Notes: generated by a model not told the origin, from the letters alone. Positions 1-9,535 are shown, numbered from the stretch's first letter. The stretch: 64,000 nucleotides of DNA from Thermomicrobiales bacterium (GCA_037045155.1 JBAOIG010000003.1:1302001-1366000); one strand, 5' to 3'. Translations and numbers: made by a program.

Positions 1-1
1 C

Positions 2-1531
2 ATTGAGCGGTTGACGGTGGGCGGCAAGTCGCCGTTCGGCGGCAAGGGCAAGCAGGACGCTCAGGCGCAGGCGTTCCTCAGCACCTGGTGGCGACCGTAT
101 GTCAGCACGCAGCGAGATATTGCCGAGGCCAGTGCGGAGCTCTCGCTACTCACGAACCTCAATGCCCATGTCGCCCGTCTGCGTACCGCGCTGGAGCAGG
201 CGATTACCGAGCTGGAACGACAGCGAGTAGATCTGAGACTTGGTCTCGACGACCACTTCAAGCAGTCTCGCGGCCAGATGGCACAGCAGGATCGCGTCCT
301 TGCCGACCGGGCGCTGGTCGACGAGGTCTTTGCTCGCGACATCACGAACGCTCAGACGCCAGATTCTCAGGCGCTCAGGGACATTGCGGTCGGATTTACC
401 ACCAGCGGCAGCTCTTTGCGGACCTGGCTGCTCAAGCCCGCCAACCAACGCGGCACGCAGGCACAGGAGGCCGCACATCTCAGCACCGCAGTGAGCAGCG
501 CCGTTAGGGACGCAAGGAACAAGGCAGCCGATCAGTTCAGCGCCACCGTCCAGAGCATGTCCATCTGGGATGCGATGGAGCATGAGTTCTACGCGCGGGT
601 CGGGCTGGGTAAGGTCGACACGTTCCTCGATGCGGTTGGCGGCGTACCGGGCACTGGCGATGCTGCCCGCAGGCTCACCCAGTACATGCAGTCACGGGTC
701 AGCTCATGTATCGCCGCGGCGGTCCCCTACTGGTCGCTGAGCCGGGCGAATCAGGAGCGCTACCAGGATCTCTACCACATCATTCATTCCGTGCAGGCTT
801 CCTATGCCAAGGAGCCGTTCGATGCTCCAGATGCGTCCGAGGCGTTGAAAACTCTCAAGGAAGCGCTCAAAGGAATGCTCAGCGGTGGGTCCGCGCCGGA
901 CACGTCGGGGCAATCGATCCACCACTTCTTCGTGTCGTCTCGCGAGTGGGGCGCTCCGCTGTTCATGATCAATGACGACGAGCGCCAGCAAATGGCCAAT
1001 AGCGAGCGAACCTGGACCAAACAAAAGGGCCACGTCTACATCGACCAGCGCTACGTCGGCGTGCTGCCGGATGACCTCTCGCTCGAGGGCATGCAGCAGC
1101 GTATCGATCAGCTCGCCGAGCAGAAACGGCATGCGGACGCCGCGACGCAGACAACCCTGCGGCGGGTGGTCGAGACGCTGGGCATCGCGCTGGAGTTGGA
1201 CTATGCCCGGGAGAACAAGGTCGGGGGATCGTTCGATATCGCCACCTCGGCCAGCAAGCATGTCTACTACCCATACGCACAGGATATCTACGCGGCCATC
1301 CGGCGGTTGCACGATCGCTCCGACGAGCTCAAAGAGTTCGCAGTCGTGGTCAACGCCGGATGGTCAAAGCTCCTCACCAGCGAGCAGTGCCATCGAATCA
1401 GTAACCGCATCGACGTGATTGACCGGCAGATCGGCGAGATGCCGATCGGGGAGGATCCGAAGAAGGACACGCTCGTGTTGATGCGCGACGCCATGGTGGG
1501 ATTGCAACAGGACCTGAACGGCCACCGATGA
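2..1531 (+). CDS. Coiled-coil protein, 5' end outside window; possible C-terminal part of a tubulin-like protein
   Basis: The frame is open to the left edge. The first possible start inside is a TTG at 11 with no ribosome-binding site in view, so the gene very probably begins upstream and only its last 500 or so residues are visible. Counting from the TTG, residues 35-80 are rich in Glu, Gln, Arg and Leu and look like a coiled coil. The rest is mostly helical, with no membrane segment and no catalytic motif I recognise. A block at about residues 316-350 (FMINDDERQQM, then HVYIDQRYVG) recalls the C-terminal part of bacterial tubulin-like (PF13809-type) proteins, but this is from memory and weak. 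Its TGA overlaps the ATG of the next gene (ATGA), so the two are probably translationally coupled. Cytoplasmic partner of a membrane complex is the best guess. Confidence 0.7.
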   Translation: MERLTVGGKSPFGGKGKQDAQAQAFLSTWWRPYVSTQRDIAEASAELSLLTNLNAHVARLRTALEQAITELERQRVDLRLGLDDHFKQSRGQMAQQDRVLADRALVDEVFARDITNAQTPDSQALRDIAVGFTTSGSSLRTWLLKPANQRGTQAQEAAHLSTAVSSAVRDARNKAADQFSATVQSMSIWDAMEHEFYARVGLGKVDTFLDAVGGVPGTGDAARRLTQYMQSRVSSCIAAAVPYWSLSRANQERYQDLYHIIHSVQASYAKEPFDAPDASEALKTLKEALKGMLSGGSAPDTSGQSIHHFFVSSREWGAPLFMINDDERQQMANSERTWTKQKGHVYIDQRYVGVLPDDLSLEGMQQRIDQLAEQKRHADAATQTTLRRVVETLGIALELDYARENKVGGSFDIATSASKHVYYPYAQDIYAAIRRLHDRSDELKEFAVVVNAGWSKLLTSEQCHRISNRIDVIDRQIGEMPIGEDPKKDTLVLMRDAMVGLQQDLNGHR

Positions 1532-3741
1532 GCGTGACCACTGCGCTGCAGCGTCCAGTACTGGTGATGGCGGTCGGTGACGCCGCCATGCGGCCGACCA
1601 TGCTGCTGGCTGACTGGCTGCCGGCCATGCCGGCGGTCCGCCTCGTCGCGCTGAGCGCGGTGGATTCCGATGACGACCGCATCGCCACGATCGCGCCGGA
1701 GCAGGTTGACCTCGAGCTGGATCGGGTGCTCCGCGGCCAGACCTCCGGCGACGCGCAGCGGATCCACTGGATCGTGCTGGCGCAGATCTCCGGGGAGGAC
1801 GGGGCAGATGCGAGGCAGCTTCTGCTTGAGACGATCGTTCCGGCAGCCCGGCAGCTGAACATCAACACTCGCCCGTTCGCGCTGACGATGGTGCTGCTCG
1901 ATACGGCGGTCGAGCGCGGGGGGATATCCAGCGAATTCCTCCAGCGGCTCGCAGGTGAGATTCACTCGGCGTCGATCGCCGACAAATCACAGGTGTACGT
2001 CGTGCAGGCGCTGCTCGCCAGTGGGTTCGCGCTGGAGCAGTACGAGGTCGATGAGGCCGGCGCGCTCGCCTGTCAGGCACTCATCCTCAGCAATTTGCCG
2101 GGGAATGTCGTGCCAGTAGACCTCGCCGTGGCAAGTCCGAATAACGTCATCGTCATCGCCAACAACGCGGACCAACTCGGCATCTTCGGGCGTATCGCCG
2201 TCTCCTCCATTCGGTCGCGAGATGCGGAGATCGCCGATCGCTCCGCGACGCGGCACGTCTCGGAGTTCGGATTACGTCAGACCGATCCCAAAGCGCGTGT
2301 CGCGGCACACTGGAAACCGCCGATCTTCAGCGTCAATCGACCGCAGATGAGCAACGACGCCAGCGCCCGGATCGGCGCGTCGCTGTCCGGCGGGCCGAAG
2401 GCGTCGTTCGGCGGCGCGCCGAGTCTCTGGGGCGATCCGGAGCGCGAGCTGCGGCGCGTCCTCGGGGACGCGGGCTCCTGGATCGCGCAACTCGACGGCT
2501 GGCAGCGGAGGGTGCGCACCGATTTCTCCAGCGTGCTGCGCGAGTTGCGCGAGGCATCAGCTACGGAGCGCCACCGGGTCCGGGATGTGATCGACCACCA
2601 GGCGAGCGCGCTCTGGAGCGACCCGAAGATTGACCAGCCGATCCCCTATCTGCACGAGTGGATCGATCGGCAGCATCTACATCTGGCCGAAGACCGTCGC
2701 CCACAACAACAGTACACCGAGGGGTTGCGTCTGGACACACAGGCGAATGCCCACATCTCTTTGGAGGGTTCTTTTCAATCCTTGAGCATCGAGATGTCTC
2801 GCAGGCCGAACATGGCGTTGCTGGCGGCGTTCACCGCACTCGTACTCTTCGGCGGGGTTGCGTTGCTCTGGTCGATGACCGGGCGACTGGCCGAACTGGC
2901 GACCAGGGCCGATATATTGTGGCTCGGCCCGAATATCACTGACCAGGTTGTGCTGCTGCGTGTCATCGTCCTCTTGCTCTTCATCGGACTGACCCTCGCA
3001 GCCGGCGCGTCGTCCATCTGGGATGCGCACATGCGCTGGACTCGGGCGTATCAGGGTATTCTCGCCGCGACTCAGCGCGTCGGACAACGAGAGACCGACG
3101 CACTGAGCCGCGAAATACAGCTGGTCGATAGCCACTGGCACCTGAAAACGATCTCGGCGGCGCAGCGACATATGAAGAACGTCAACGAACGGCTGACGCA
3201 GATCGGGCTGCAGCTCAGGCGCGCACCACGGCCGCGAGGGCCGGCCGGATATTCCTCAGGTCGCCTCATCCATTATGTGCCACGCATCGCCTTCGCTGCG
3301 GGGACATCCGAGGACTCCACGCCACTACCGCCAGAGACTGCACTTCAGCTGCTGCGCGCGCCCGATGCCGCCGAACGCTGGGTCGTTGGAGATGTCGAGC
3401 GGTGGAGGCGTGATTCTCACACCGAGCTGAAGAATCGCGATCTCGAGCTACTCCAGACCGACCCCAATACTGCCGGAGTTGATTTACGCAACGCCTACGC
3501 CGACTACGCCTCGCATTGGACGGACATCGCGAACGAGTTCATGATCCCCGTCTACCAACTGCCCGATATGCAGGTGGCGGGGCATGACATGGTATTCACA
3601 ACCGGCCGGCTCTCGACAATCGCGGTCACGAGCGACGGACAATTGAGTGTCGGTAGGATTATTGAGTACCCGAGTGAGCGAGATGAAATCCTCTTCTGCC
3701 GGTTTCAGATGGGATTAACCGCGGCGACTGTACGGCTGTGA
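1528..3741 (+). CDS. Two-helix membrane protein of unknown function, cassette gene 2
   Basis: 737 residues; family not recognised. Residues 1-200 read as an alpha/beta domain with alternating hydrophobic strands (PVLVMAVGD near the start, RIHWIVLAQI and PFALTMVLLD further on). There is no Walker or tubulin GGGTG signature. A Gly/Ser/Pro-rich linker at about 265-300 is followed by a helical segment. Two membrane helices lie at about 429-450 and 474-496, then a helical C-terminal region of about 240 residues. The N and C termini should face the same side, probably the cytoplasm. The start overlaps the stop of the gene before it. A GGAGG site links it to the gene after it, 23 bp downstream. It is probably the membrane anchor or scaffold of a complex made by these three genes. 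The reading frame is certain; the function is unknown. Confidence 0.8.
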   Translation: MSVTTALQRPVLVMAVGDAAMRPTMLLADWLPAMPAVRLVALSAVDSDDDRIATIAPEQVDLELDRVLRGQTSGDAQRIHWIVLAQISGEDGADARQLLLETIVPAARQLNINTRPFALTMVLLDTAVERGGISSEFLQRLAGEIHSASIADKSQVYVVQALLASGFALEQYEVDEAGALACQALILSNLPGNVVPVDLAVASPNNVIVIANNADQLGIFGRIAVSSIRSRDAEIADRSATRHVSEFGLRQTDPKARVAAHWKPPIFSVNRPQMSNDASARIGASLSGGPKASFGGAPSLWGDPERELRRVLGDAGSWIAQLDGWQRRVRTDFSSVLRELREASATERHRVRDVIDHQASALWSDPKIDQPIPYLHEWIDRQHLHLAEDRRPQQQYTEGLRLDTQANAHISLEGSFQSLSIEMSRRPNMALLAAFTALVLFGGVALLWSMTGRLAELATRADILWLGPNITDQVVLLRVIVLLLFIGLTLAAGASSIWDAHMRWTRAYQGILAATQRVGQRETDALSREIQLVDSHWHLKTISAAQRHMKNVNERLTQIGLQLRRAPRPRGPAGYSSGRLIHYVPRIAFAAGTSEDSTPLPPETALQLLRAPDAAERWVVGDVERWRRDSHTELKNRDLELLQTDPNTAGVDLRNAYADYASHWTDIANEFMIPVYQLPDMQVAGHDMVFTTGRLSTIAVTSDGQLSVGRIIEYPSERDEILFCRFQMGLTAATVRL

Positions 3742-3764
3742 CGCCAAGAGGAGGATGTTGACGA

Positions 3765-6700
3765 ATGGCAGCCCTTCTGGCGTACGTCTGCACGCTCGTC
3801 GTGATTCCGCTTTTCCTCGCGATGGACCGGCTGGCCGGCGGCTATCTCATCGATATGCTCTACTCACCGGTTCCGATCATTCGGAACATTTCGTGGGTGC
3901 CGGCGACGATCTTCTATCTCGTTGTTATCTACGCGGGCGCCTGGGCTGCGTTCACCGTGCTACTACGCGGCGTTCGGGAACTGGACGATCTCGATGCATC
4001 GCCGCGCCGTGCATCCGGCCTCGTCAGGCTCGACCGGACAATCCGCTGGGACTACGGTCAGTGGCCGGTCTATCTCTCGCTCATCGTCATTATTGTGTCG
4101 CTGGTTACCCTGCCGGCGATGGTCACCCACCTGGTATCGCCAGTCGTCTGGACGCTGGTCGCGCTCCTCGCGCCAACCATCATCAGCGTCCGGAGGGAAC
4201 GCGAACCAGCGCCAATCATGTCCACCTCACGACCTGTTGATCACAAGGTCGCCAAGCCGGATTCGCTTCCGCTGAATGAGGTGACGCAGCATTTACGCAA
4301 CCATAAGCGGTACCGGGGGCAATTGCGCGCGGCGATGCATCTACCCGCCCGTGCGTCGCTGACCTATGCCGACGCCTACGCGCACATCCTGGAACGGCAT
4401 TTTCAGGACGGCACGCTTATGCGAGCGGTACTGGCATCGCTCGGCATCACCGGGACTGAGCAGCTCTACCCGCATCAGCGCGATGCGCTGGCCCAACTGC
4501 TGGACGACGACGAAGGCTCGCCGACGAGTCACCTGATTCTGGCGACTGGACCAGGCAGCGGTCGGCATATGACACTCTTCCTGGCAACGCTCGAACGTGC
4601 GTTGCGCCGCGGGTCGAATGTGCTCGTCGTCACCCCCAACGAGCAGATTCTGAAGCGCGAATACGAGCGATTTCGCGAGTTAGCCGATCAGACTGACTGG
4701 CACTACGCGCTCCATGAAATGCGGCTGGACGCGTCGTATCGCCGCGGCATACCTGACCCACCGCCGGAGATCGTCTTCTGCTCGCTCGACACGCTGCATG
4801 GCGTCATGCTGAAGGACACTCGCCCGTGGGGTGAGTTCTTCGCCGGGCTGGATCTGGTGATCACGTACGATATCGATCACTATACGAGCATCGTGGGCGC
4901 GAATGCAGCACAGGTCTTTCGTCGGCTGCGCCTGGTTACAGCAGCGGCCGGCGGCAAGCTGCAGTTCACAGCCACTGCGCGCCCAGCCGCGAATCTCGAA
5001 GCGTTCGCGACTGCACTTTTCGGCATCGACCCGAGTGTCGACCACGTTCACCGCTACGCAGTTGACGGCAGCGCCCGGCCCGAGCAAACGTTCGGCGTCT
5101 GGCTTCCACCACTCGATCGCTACGGGGAAGCCGGAGTCGGTGGCCATGCAGTCGCGCGGGTACGCCGGCAATCTGCCTTGGCAGCAGCCGTCGAGCTGGC
5201 GAGCGTGCTCGTCAGCCTGACCGACGACTATCGACTGCTCGTGCACTGTTACGATCGAGGTCGCGTTGATGCCGAGTGGTTGAGCAACGAGATCGACCGG
5301 GCAGTCGGGATGTCCCTCCCGGAACAGCGGCTGCGCGTCACGACCGAAGAGGCCGAACTCAGCGGTCGCCAGGCGCACTACGACGGGCTCATCATACTCG
5401 GGACACCAGAGCACGTATCCGAGATCGAGCGCTTGTGTGGGCAGCTTGGTGGCGAGCGACGGGGTGGGCTCGCGCTGGTTCTGGGCACGCATTCCCCGGC
5501 AGCGCTCCACATGATCCGGAGCTTTCATACCTCAGGATCGATCGATTTCCTGGATACCCGGGCACGGACACAGTTGACGATCAATACGCGCCATGCCGAC
5601 GTCGTCGCGAAGCACCTGGCTTGCGCAGTGCACGAGACGCGCATGCGTCGCTCCCAGATTGTCGAGACATTCGGTCTACCCGGCGTGCAGGCAGCAGACG
5701 CGCTGGTGGCTAACGGGTTTGCGGCGTGGCAGGACGTCGTGGCCGACCGCAGCGTCTTTGGATACCAGGACTCTGTCCTGATTCTGGGTCAGACTGATCC
5801 TGACGTTATCTACGAACACTGCCGTCTCGACACGATCGGCGCCGACGGACTTATCCCTGTCCGGAGTGATAACGGCGGATTCCCCGTACGGTGGATCGAC
5901 TCGAATCGGGAGACCACCGAACTCTTCGAGCATCGAGTTATTCAAACCGGCGCTCAGCCGCTCGTCCTGGTCCGGAGCCGTACATCAAACGATCTGGTCG
6001 CACAGATACCGAACAGTCGGTTGCCGGTGGATGTCTTGCCACACTATCGGTATCAAATGAGGTTGGCGCCCGACGAACAGCCCGCGGACATGCTGCCATC
6101 GCGCATCGGGAATGGCGATGCATTTGTCATCCAACGCAAGTCGATTGTGGTCTGGCAGGAGCTTCTTGGCACGCGACAGCCCGACGAGATCGCAACGCAC
6201 TTCTACCCGGACGCGCGCGGGAAGGCATCCAGCATTGTTGCTGACGCGATTGTTTTCACGGCAGATCGCCCCGGGATGTCGCTTGACCTCCGGGTCGCAC
6301 ATATGTTGGCGCACGCGCTAGCGGTGGCGCTGCGAGCTGTGCTGCCGGCAACCATGCAACCAACCGACGTGCGCGTACTCGCCGTTCCAGCGGTCGATGG
6401 GCTGACCGAGGCGCCGGCAGTGCTGCTCTTCGACACTGTGGACGGCGGGGCTGGCCTCGCTGACGGACTCCTGAGCATCATGCACGATCTGCTGCGTGAT
6501 ACGTATCGAGTGCTGGTGACCTGTCCGTGCCAGGTTGGCTGTCCCGCCTGCACGAACATCGGAATTTGCGCGCAGTGCGACGACGGCGGATCGTGCGTGC
6601 CGCTGCTGGACAAGCGCGGTGCGTTGATCTATCTGGGGCGGCTGCTCGGCGACACAGGCCGATCGGTGGCAGGCCGCACGCCGGAGCAGCTCGACTCGAT

Positions 6701-7490
6701 GCGCTACGTCGCCGTCACCGATCCGAACGATCTCGTCGCGGTGCGGGAGCAAGTCTTCCAGCTCGGGCTATCACCGCTCCTCAATCTCACTGATGAGCGA
6801 GCGGACATCGCGCCCATCAGGTTCGTCACGCAGGCGGAGGCTGAGCAGGTCGACGCCGAGCTCGACGGCTTCTACAACATTCTCACGCGGGAGGTCGCCG
6901 TCCGCCCGAACGTTGAGGAGCATCTCGTCGGAGTGATCGCCCACGAATACGCACACGACTGGCTGTTGCGGACGAACGAGCAGGGCGTCCCGAACGTGCA
7001 CCCTTCGCTGCTCGATTCCGCAGTTGTTCCCTACAAGGGGCATCTGTTCGTCGAGGGGTTTGCACAGTGGGCGGAGTTACGCGTTCTCGACGCATACGGT
7101 TTCAAGCAGGACGTCGATGAGATCGGTTTCCGCTTTTATGACGAATATGGTGAAGGCTTTCAGATCATCAAGGCCGTTGAGGATCAACAGGGTATCGACG
7201 GAATCCTGCGTCTGATGCGCTCGCCGATGACTCGGGATACGCTGAATGCCTTGATGGCGGCCTCGAACACACGCGACCGAGTCATCGCGAAGTGGCGGCT
7301 GCTCGAAGGTGGCGAGATTCAGCTGCCGCCCTCGGATGTGATCAGCGATCCGGGTGTCGGCACGGGCACCGACGCCTATCGCATTCTCAGTAACGCCGAA
7401 ACTGAGCACGCACCGACAGACAAGAACGACAACGATAACGACACTGAGCTAGTCGACGCCGGCCAGCCGGAGGCAGCCGATGTCCTGTGA
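3765..7490 (+). CDS. Membrane-anchored pseudo-helicase (Hrq1/MrfA-like, DUF1998) fused to an HExxH metallopeptidase
   Basis: 1241 residues. About four hydrophobic helices lie within residues 1-145. Residues 240-700 follow the plan of DUF1998/Hrq1-MrfA helicases: YPHQRDAL before the P-loop, VLVVTPNEQIL, EIVFCSLDTLHGVML, and the block after motif II ending in QFTATA. The catalytic residues are lost. The P-loop reads ATGPGSGRH (260-268), so Lys is replaced by Arg and Ser/Thr by His. Motif II reads YDIDH (368-372) instead of DExH. A DUF1998-like region follows with Cys at 920, 922, 926, 929, 935 and 938, then LDKRGALIYL. The C-terminus has HEYAH (1060-1064) and a downstream Glu in VEGFAQW (E1097), a zinc metallopeptidase pattern resembling DA1-like peptidases. 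A GGAGG site precedes the ATG. Probable role is a membrane-bound nucleic-acid or protein sensor that activates a protease; this is inference. Confidence 0.85.
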   Translation: MAALLAYVCTLVVIPLFLAMDRLAGGYLIDMLYSPVPIIRNISWVPATIFYLVVIYAGAWAAFTVLLRGVRELDDLDASPRRASGLVRLDRTIRWDYGQWPVYLSLIVIIVSLVTLPAMVTHLVSPVVWTLVALLAPTIISVRREREPAPIMSTSRPVDHKVAKPDSLPLNEVTQHLRNHKRYRGQLRAAMHLPARASLTYADAYAHILERHFQDGTLMRAVLASLGITGTEQLYPHQRDALAQLLDDDEGSPTSHLILATGPGSGRHMTLFLATLERALRRGSNVLVVTPNEQILKREYERFRELADQTDWHYALHEMRLDASYRRGIPDPPPEIVFCSLDTLHGVMLKDTRPWGEFFAGLDLVITYDIDHYTSIVGANAAQVFRRLRLVTAAAGGKLQFTATARPAANLEAFATALFGIDPSVDHVHRYAVDGSARPEQTFGVWLPPLDRYGEAGVGGHAVARVRRQSALAAAVELASVLVSLTDDYRLLVHCYDRGRVDAEWLSNEIDRAVGMSLPEQRLRVTTEEAELSGRQAHYDGLIILGTPEHVSEIERLCGQLGGERRGGLALVLGTHSPAALHMIRSFHTSGSIDFLDTRARTQLTINTRHADVVAKHLACAVHETRMRRSQIVETFGLPGVQAADALVANGFAAWQDVVADRSVFGYQDSVLILGQTDPDVIYEHCRLDTIGADGLIPVRSDNGGFPVRWIDSNRETTELFEHRVIQTGAQPLVLVRSRTSNDLVAQIPNSRLPVDVLPHYRYQMRLAPDEQPADMLPSRIGNGDAFVIQRKSIVVWQELLGTRQPDEIATHFYPDARGKASSIVADAIVFTADRPGMSLDLRVAHMLAHALAVALRAVLPATMQPTDVRVLAVPAVDGLTEAPAVLLFDTVDGGAGLADGLLSIMHDLLRDTYRVLVTCPCQVGCPACTNIGICAQCDDGGSCVPLLDKRGALIYLGRLLGDTGRSVAGRTPEQLDSMRYVAVTDPNDLVAVREQVFQLGLSPLLNLTDERADIAPIRFVTQAEAEQVDAELDGFYNILTREVAVRPNVEEHLVGVIAHEYAHDWLLRTNEQGVPNVHPSLLDSAVVPYKGHLFVEGFAQWAELRVLDAYGFKQDVDEIGFRFYDEYGEGFQIIKAVEDQQGIDGILRLMRSPMTRDTLNALMAASNTRDRVIAKWRLLEGGEIQLPPSDVISDPGVGTGTDAYRILSNAETEHAPTDKNDNDNDTELVDAGQPEAADVL

Positions 7491-7635
7491 GCAGTGGCTG
7501 ATCACGGAGTGTGGGTTAGCGGCTCTGCTTCGCTGGATGCCCGGCATTGACACGACTCAGGCTTCGTGTGAACATCGCCTGTCATGCGGACATTGAGCAT
7601 ATCCCCGCGTCACTTGCCGAGGATGAGGAGGTCAC

Positions 7636-8571
7636 ATGCGTGTTGCCACGTTCGGTGACGGGATGATGGGCGTCGTCGCGGATGACGAGACCGTCGTCGA
7701 GATCACCGACTTGCTGGAGCAGTACGAACCGCCCGGCCCGGAACATCTGTTGCCGGACCTGATCGAGCACTTCGATGCGCTGCGGCCGGAGCTCGCTCGG
7801 CGCGTCGCCGCCGGCGGGGGAACGCCGGTCAGCGAAGCACGCCTTGGCGCTCCACTGATCCGACCATCGAAGATCATCTGCCTGATCGGCAACTATCGCG
7901 AGGGCACCGATCGACCCCTGCAGATCCTCGACATCTTTTTCAAGTCGCCCGAGGCAATCGTCGGTCACGGCGGCACCGTCGCCCTGCCCAGCCATCAAAC
8001 GAGTATCTTCCACCACGAGGCGGAGATCGCCGTCGTCGTTGGCCGCGAGGCGAAGAACCTCAGCGACGACAACGCGATGGATGCAGTCTTCGGCTACACG
8101 GTCTTCGAGGATATCTCGGCGCGCAGCGGCGGCCGGCCGGGGATCGTCAGCTTCCTTGGCAAGTCCTACGATACGTTCGCCGGCTTCGGACCATGGATCA
8201 CGACGAGTGATGAGATTGCCGATCCGCAGGCGTTGCACATCACTGTCGACGTCAACGGTGAGCGGCGACAGGACTACTCCACCGCCGACATGGAGCGGCC
8301 AATCCGCGAGCTGATGACCTACCTGTCGTCCGTCACGACGCTGAACCCCGGTGATGTTATCTGCTGTGGGACCAACCATCAGGGGCTTGGCGCGGTGCAG
8401 AACGGCGATGAGGTCATCACGACCATCGATGGGATTGGCTCGTTTACCCTCCACGTTCGCGACGACCTGCAGCGTGAATGGCAGCGCGGAATCGATCACG
8501 AGATGGCCGAGCGGGTCAAGGCGATGGCGCAGAACCCGGCCCACCAGCAGAACGGAGAACAGGCGTCATGA
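7636..8571 (+). CDS. Fumarylacetoacetate hydrolase family protein
   Basis: 311 residues. FAH-family enzymes hydrolyse or decarboxylate C-C bonds of 2,4-dioxo acids, usually in catabolism of aromatic compounds, and act in the cytoplasm with a divalent metal. The family core is visible: KIICLIGNYREG near residue 78, the metal-binding ExE in HHEAEIAVVVG (about 126-136), then LGKSYDTFAGFGPW and a C-terminal PGDVICCGTNHQGLG. A strong GAGGAGG precedes the ATG. The stop overlaps the ATG of a second FAH-family gene, so the pair forms an operon. Substrate cannot be read from sequence. The N-terminal 70 residues are a variable lead-in typical of these proteins. Confidence 0.85.
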   Translation: MRVATFGDGMMGVVADDETVVEITDLLEQYEPPGPEHLLPDLIEHFDALRPELARRVAAGGGTPVSEARLGAPLIRPSKIICLIGNYREGTDRPLQILDIFFKSPEAIVGHGGTVALPSHQTSIFHHEAEIAVVVGREAKNLSDDNAMDAVFGYTVFEDISARSGGRPGIVSFLGKSYDTFAGFGPWITTSDEIADPQALHITVDVNGERRQDYSTADMERPIRELMTYLSSVTTLNPGDVICCGTNHQGLGAVQNGDEVITTIDGIGSFTLHVRDDLQREWQRGIDHEMAERVKAMAQNPAHQQNGEQAS

Positions 8572-9458
8572 GGCTCGTGCTTACTAGTGATGGCCGGATT
8601 GCCGCGCAGCGCGACGGCGGCTGGGTCGATGTCTCGGCCGCGTTTGACGACATTCCCTACCGCGCCGCGGCTGATCGTATGCCACGCATCATGGGGGTGC
8701 TGGCCGGTCGGCGCGAGCAGGCCGAGGCGCTGGCCGCCAGCGGCGCTGTCGAGCCGGCCGGCGAGGTACAGGCGCCAGTTCCTCGTCCAACCAAGCTGAT
8801 CGCAGCATTCGGCAACTACCGCGAAGGAACCGATCGCGAGCGCCAGGCACAGGACATGTTCCTGGAGAGCCCGGACTCGGTGATCGGCCCAGGTGGCACG
8901 GTCGTCCTACCGAACCATCCGGCAAGTATCTTCCACCACGAAGCTGAACTGGCACTCGTTATCGGCGCGCGGGCGAAGGATCTGCCGGCCGACGAGCGAG
9001 CGCTGGCGGCGCTGGCGGGCTACACCTGCGCAATCGACGTCTCGGCTCGTGGCATCGGGCGCATGCCGCCCAGCCGGATGGGCAAGTCGTTCGACACGTT
9101 CACCCCGCTCGGCCCCGCTATCGTTACGCCCAACGAGGTGCCTGACCCACAGAACCTGCGCGTCACGCTGGCGGTCAATGGTGAAATCAGGCAGGATTAC
9201 TCCACTTCAGACATGGAGTATTCCGTCGTCGAGATCCTCGCCTACATCAGTGGCTACATGACCCTCGTCCCCGGCGATGTCATCCTGTGCGGCACCAACC
9301 ACCAGGGTATCGGACCGCTGCAAGGTGGCGACCAGGTTCGTATGGAGATAGAGGGCATCGGCACGCTCGAGGTGGGAGTCAGCGACCCACTGAAGCGAGA
9401 GTGGCCACGTGGCGTCGACACCGAGATGGCTGCCCGGGTGCGTGGGACAGCGGGATAG
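8568..9458 (+). CDS. Fumarylacetoacetate hydrolase family protein, second paralogue
   Basis: 296 residues from the ATG at 8568, which overlaps the stop of the preceding gene (ATGA). An upstream in-frame ATG at 8478 lies deep in that gene and is unlikely to be used. The motifs match its neighbour: KLIAAFGNYREGTD, metal-binding HHEAELALVIG, MGKSFDTFTPLGP and PGDVILCGTNHQGIG. The two proteins are clearly related by eye, so this is probably a tandem duplication whose products act in one catabolic route or form a heteromer. A 12 bp perfect hairpin follows the stop. Exact substrate unknown. Confidence 0.85.
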   Translation: MRLVLTSDGRIAAQRDGGWVDVSAAFDDIPYRAAADRMPRIMGVLAGRREQAEALAASGAVEPAGEVQAPVPRPTKLIAAFGNYREGTDRERQAQDMFLESPDSVIGPGGTVVLPNHPASIFHHEAELALVIGARAKDLPADERALAALAGYTCAIDVSARGIGRMPPSRMGKSFDTFTPLGPAIVTPNEVPDPQNLRVTLAVNGEIRQDYSTSDMEYSVVEILAYISGYMTLVPGDVILCGTNHQGIGPLQGGDQVRMEIEGIGTLEVGVSDPLKREWPRGVDTEMAARVRGTAG

Positions 9459-9478
9459 GCTGAATCGAAGCTACTACA

Positions 9479-9508
9479 GTCGGCTGGTCGTGTGCGCGAC
9501 CAGCCGAC
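9479..9508. terminator. Hairpin between convergent genes
   Basis: Perfect 12 bp stem (GTCGGCTGGTCG and its complement) with a 6-base loop, in the gap between the plus-strand FAH pair and the minus-strand GTPase. There is no clear T-tract, so it may be a bidirectional but imperfect intrinsic terminator. Confidence 0.5.
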
Positions 9509-9535
9509 GGTCTGGCGCGATGGGCAGGTCAGCTA

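Noticed and set aside
4680..5528. 282-residue minus-strand open frame
   Set aside because: Antisense to the pseudo-helicase gene; no start signal or known features.
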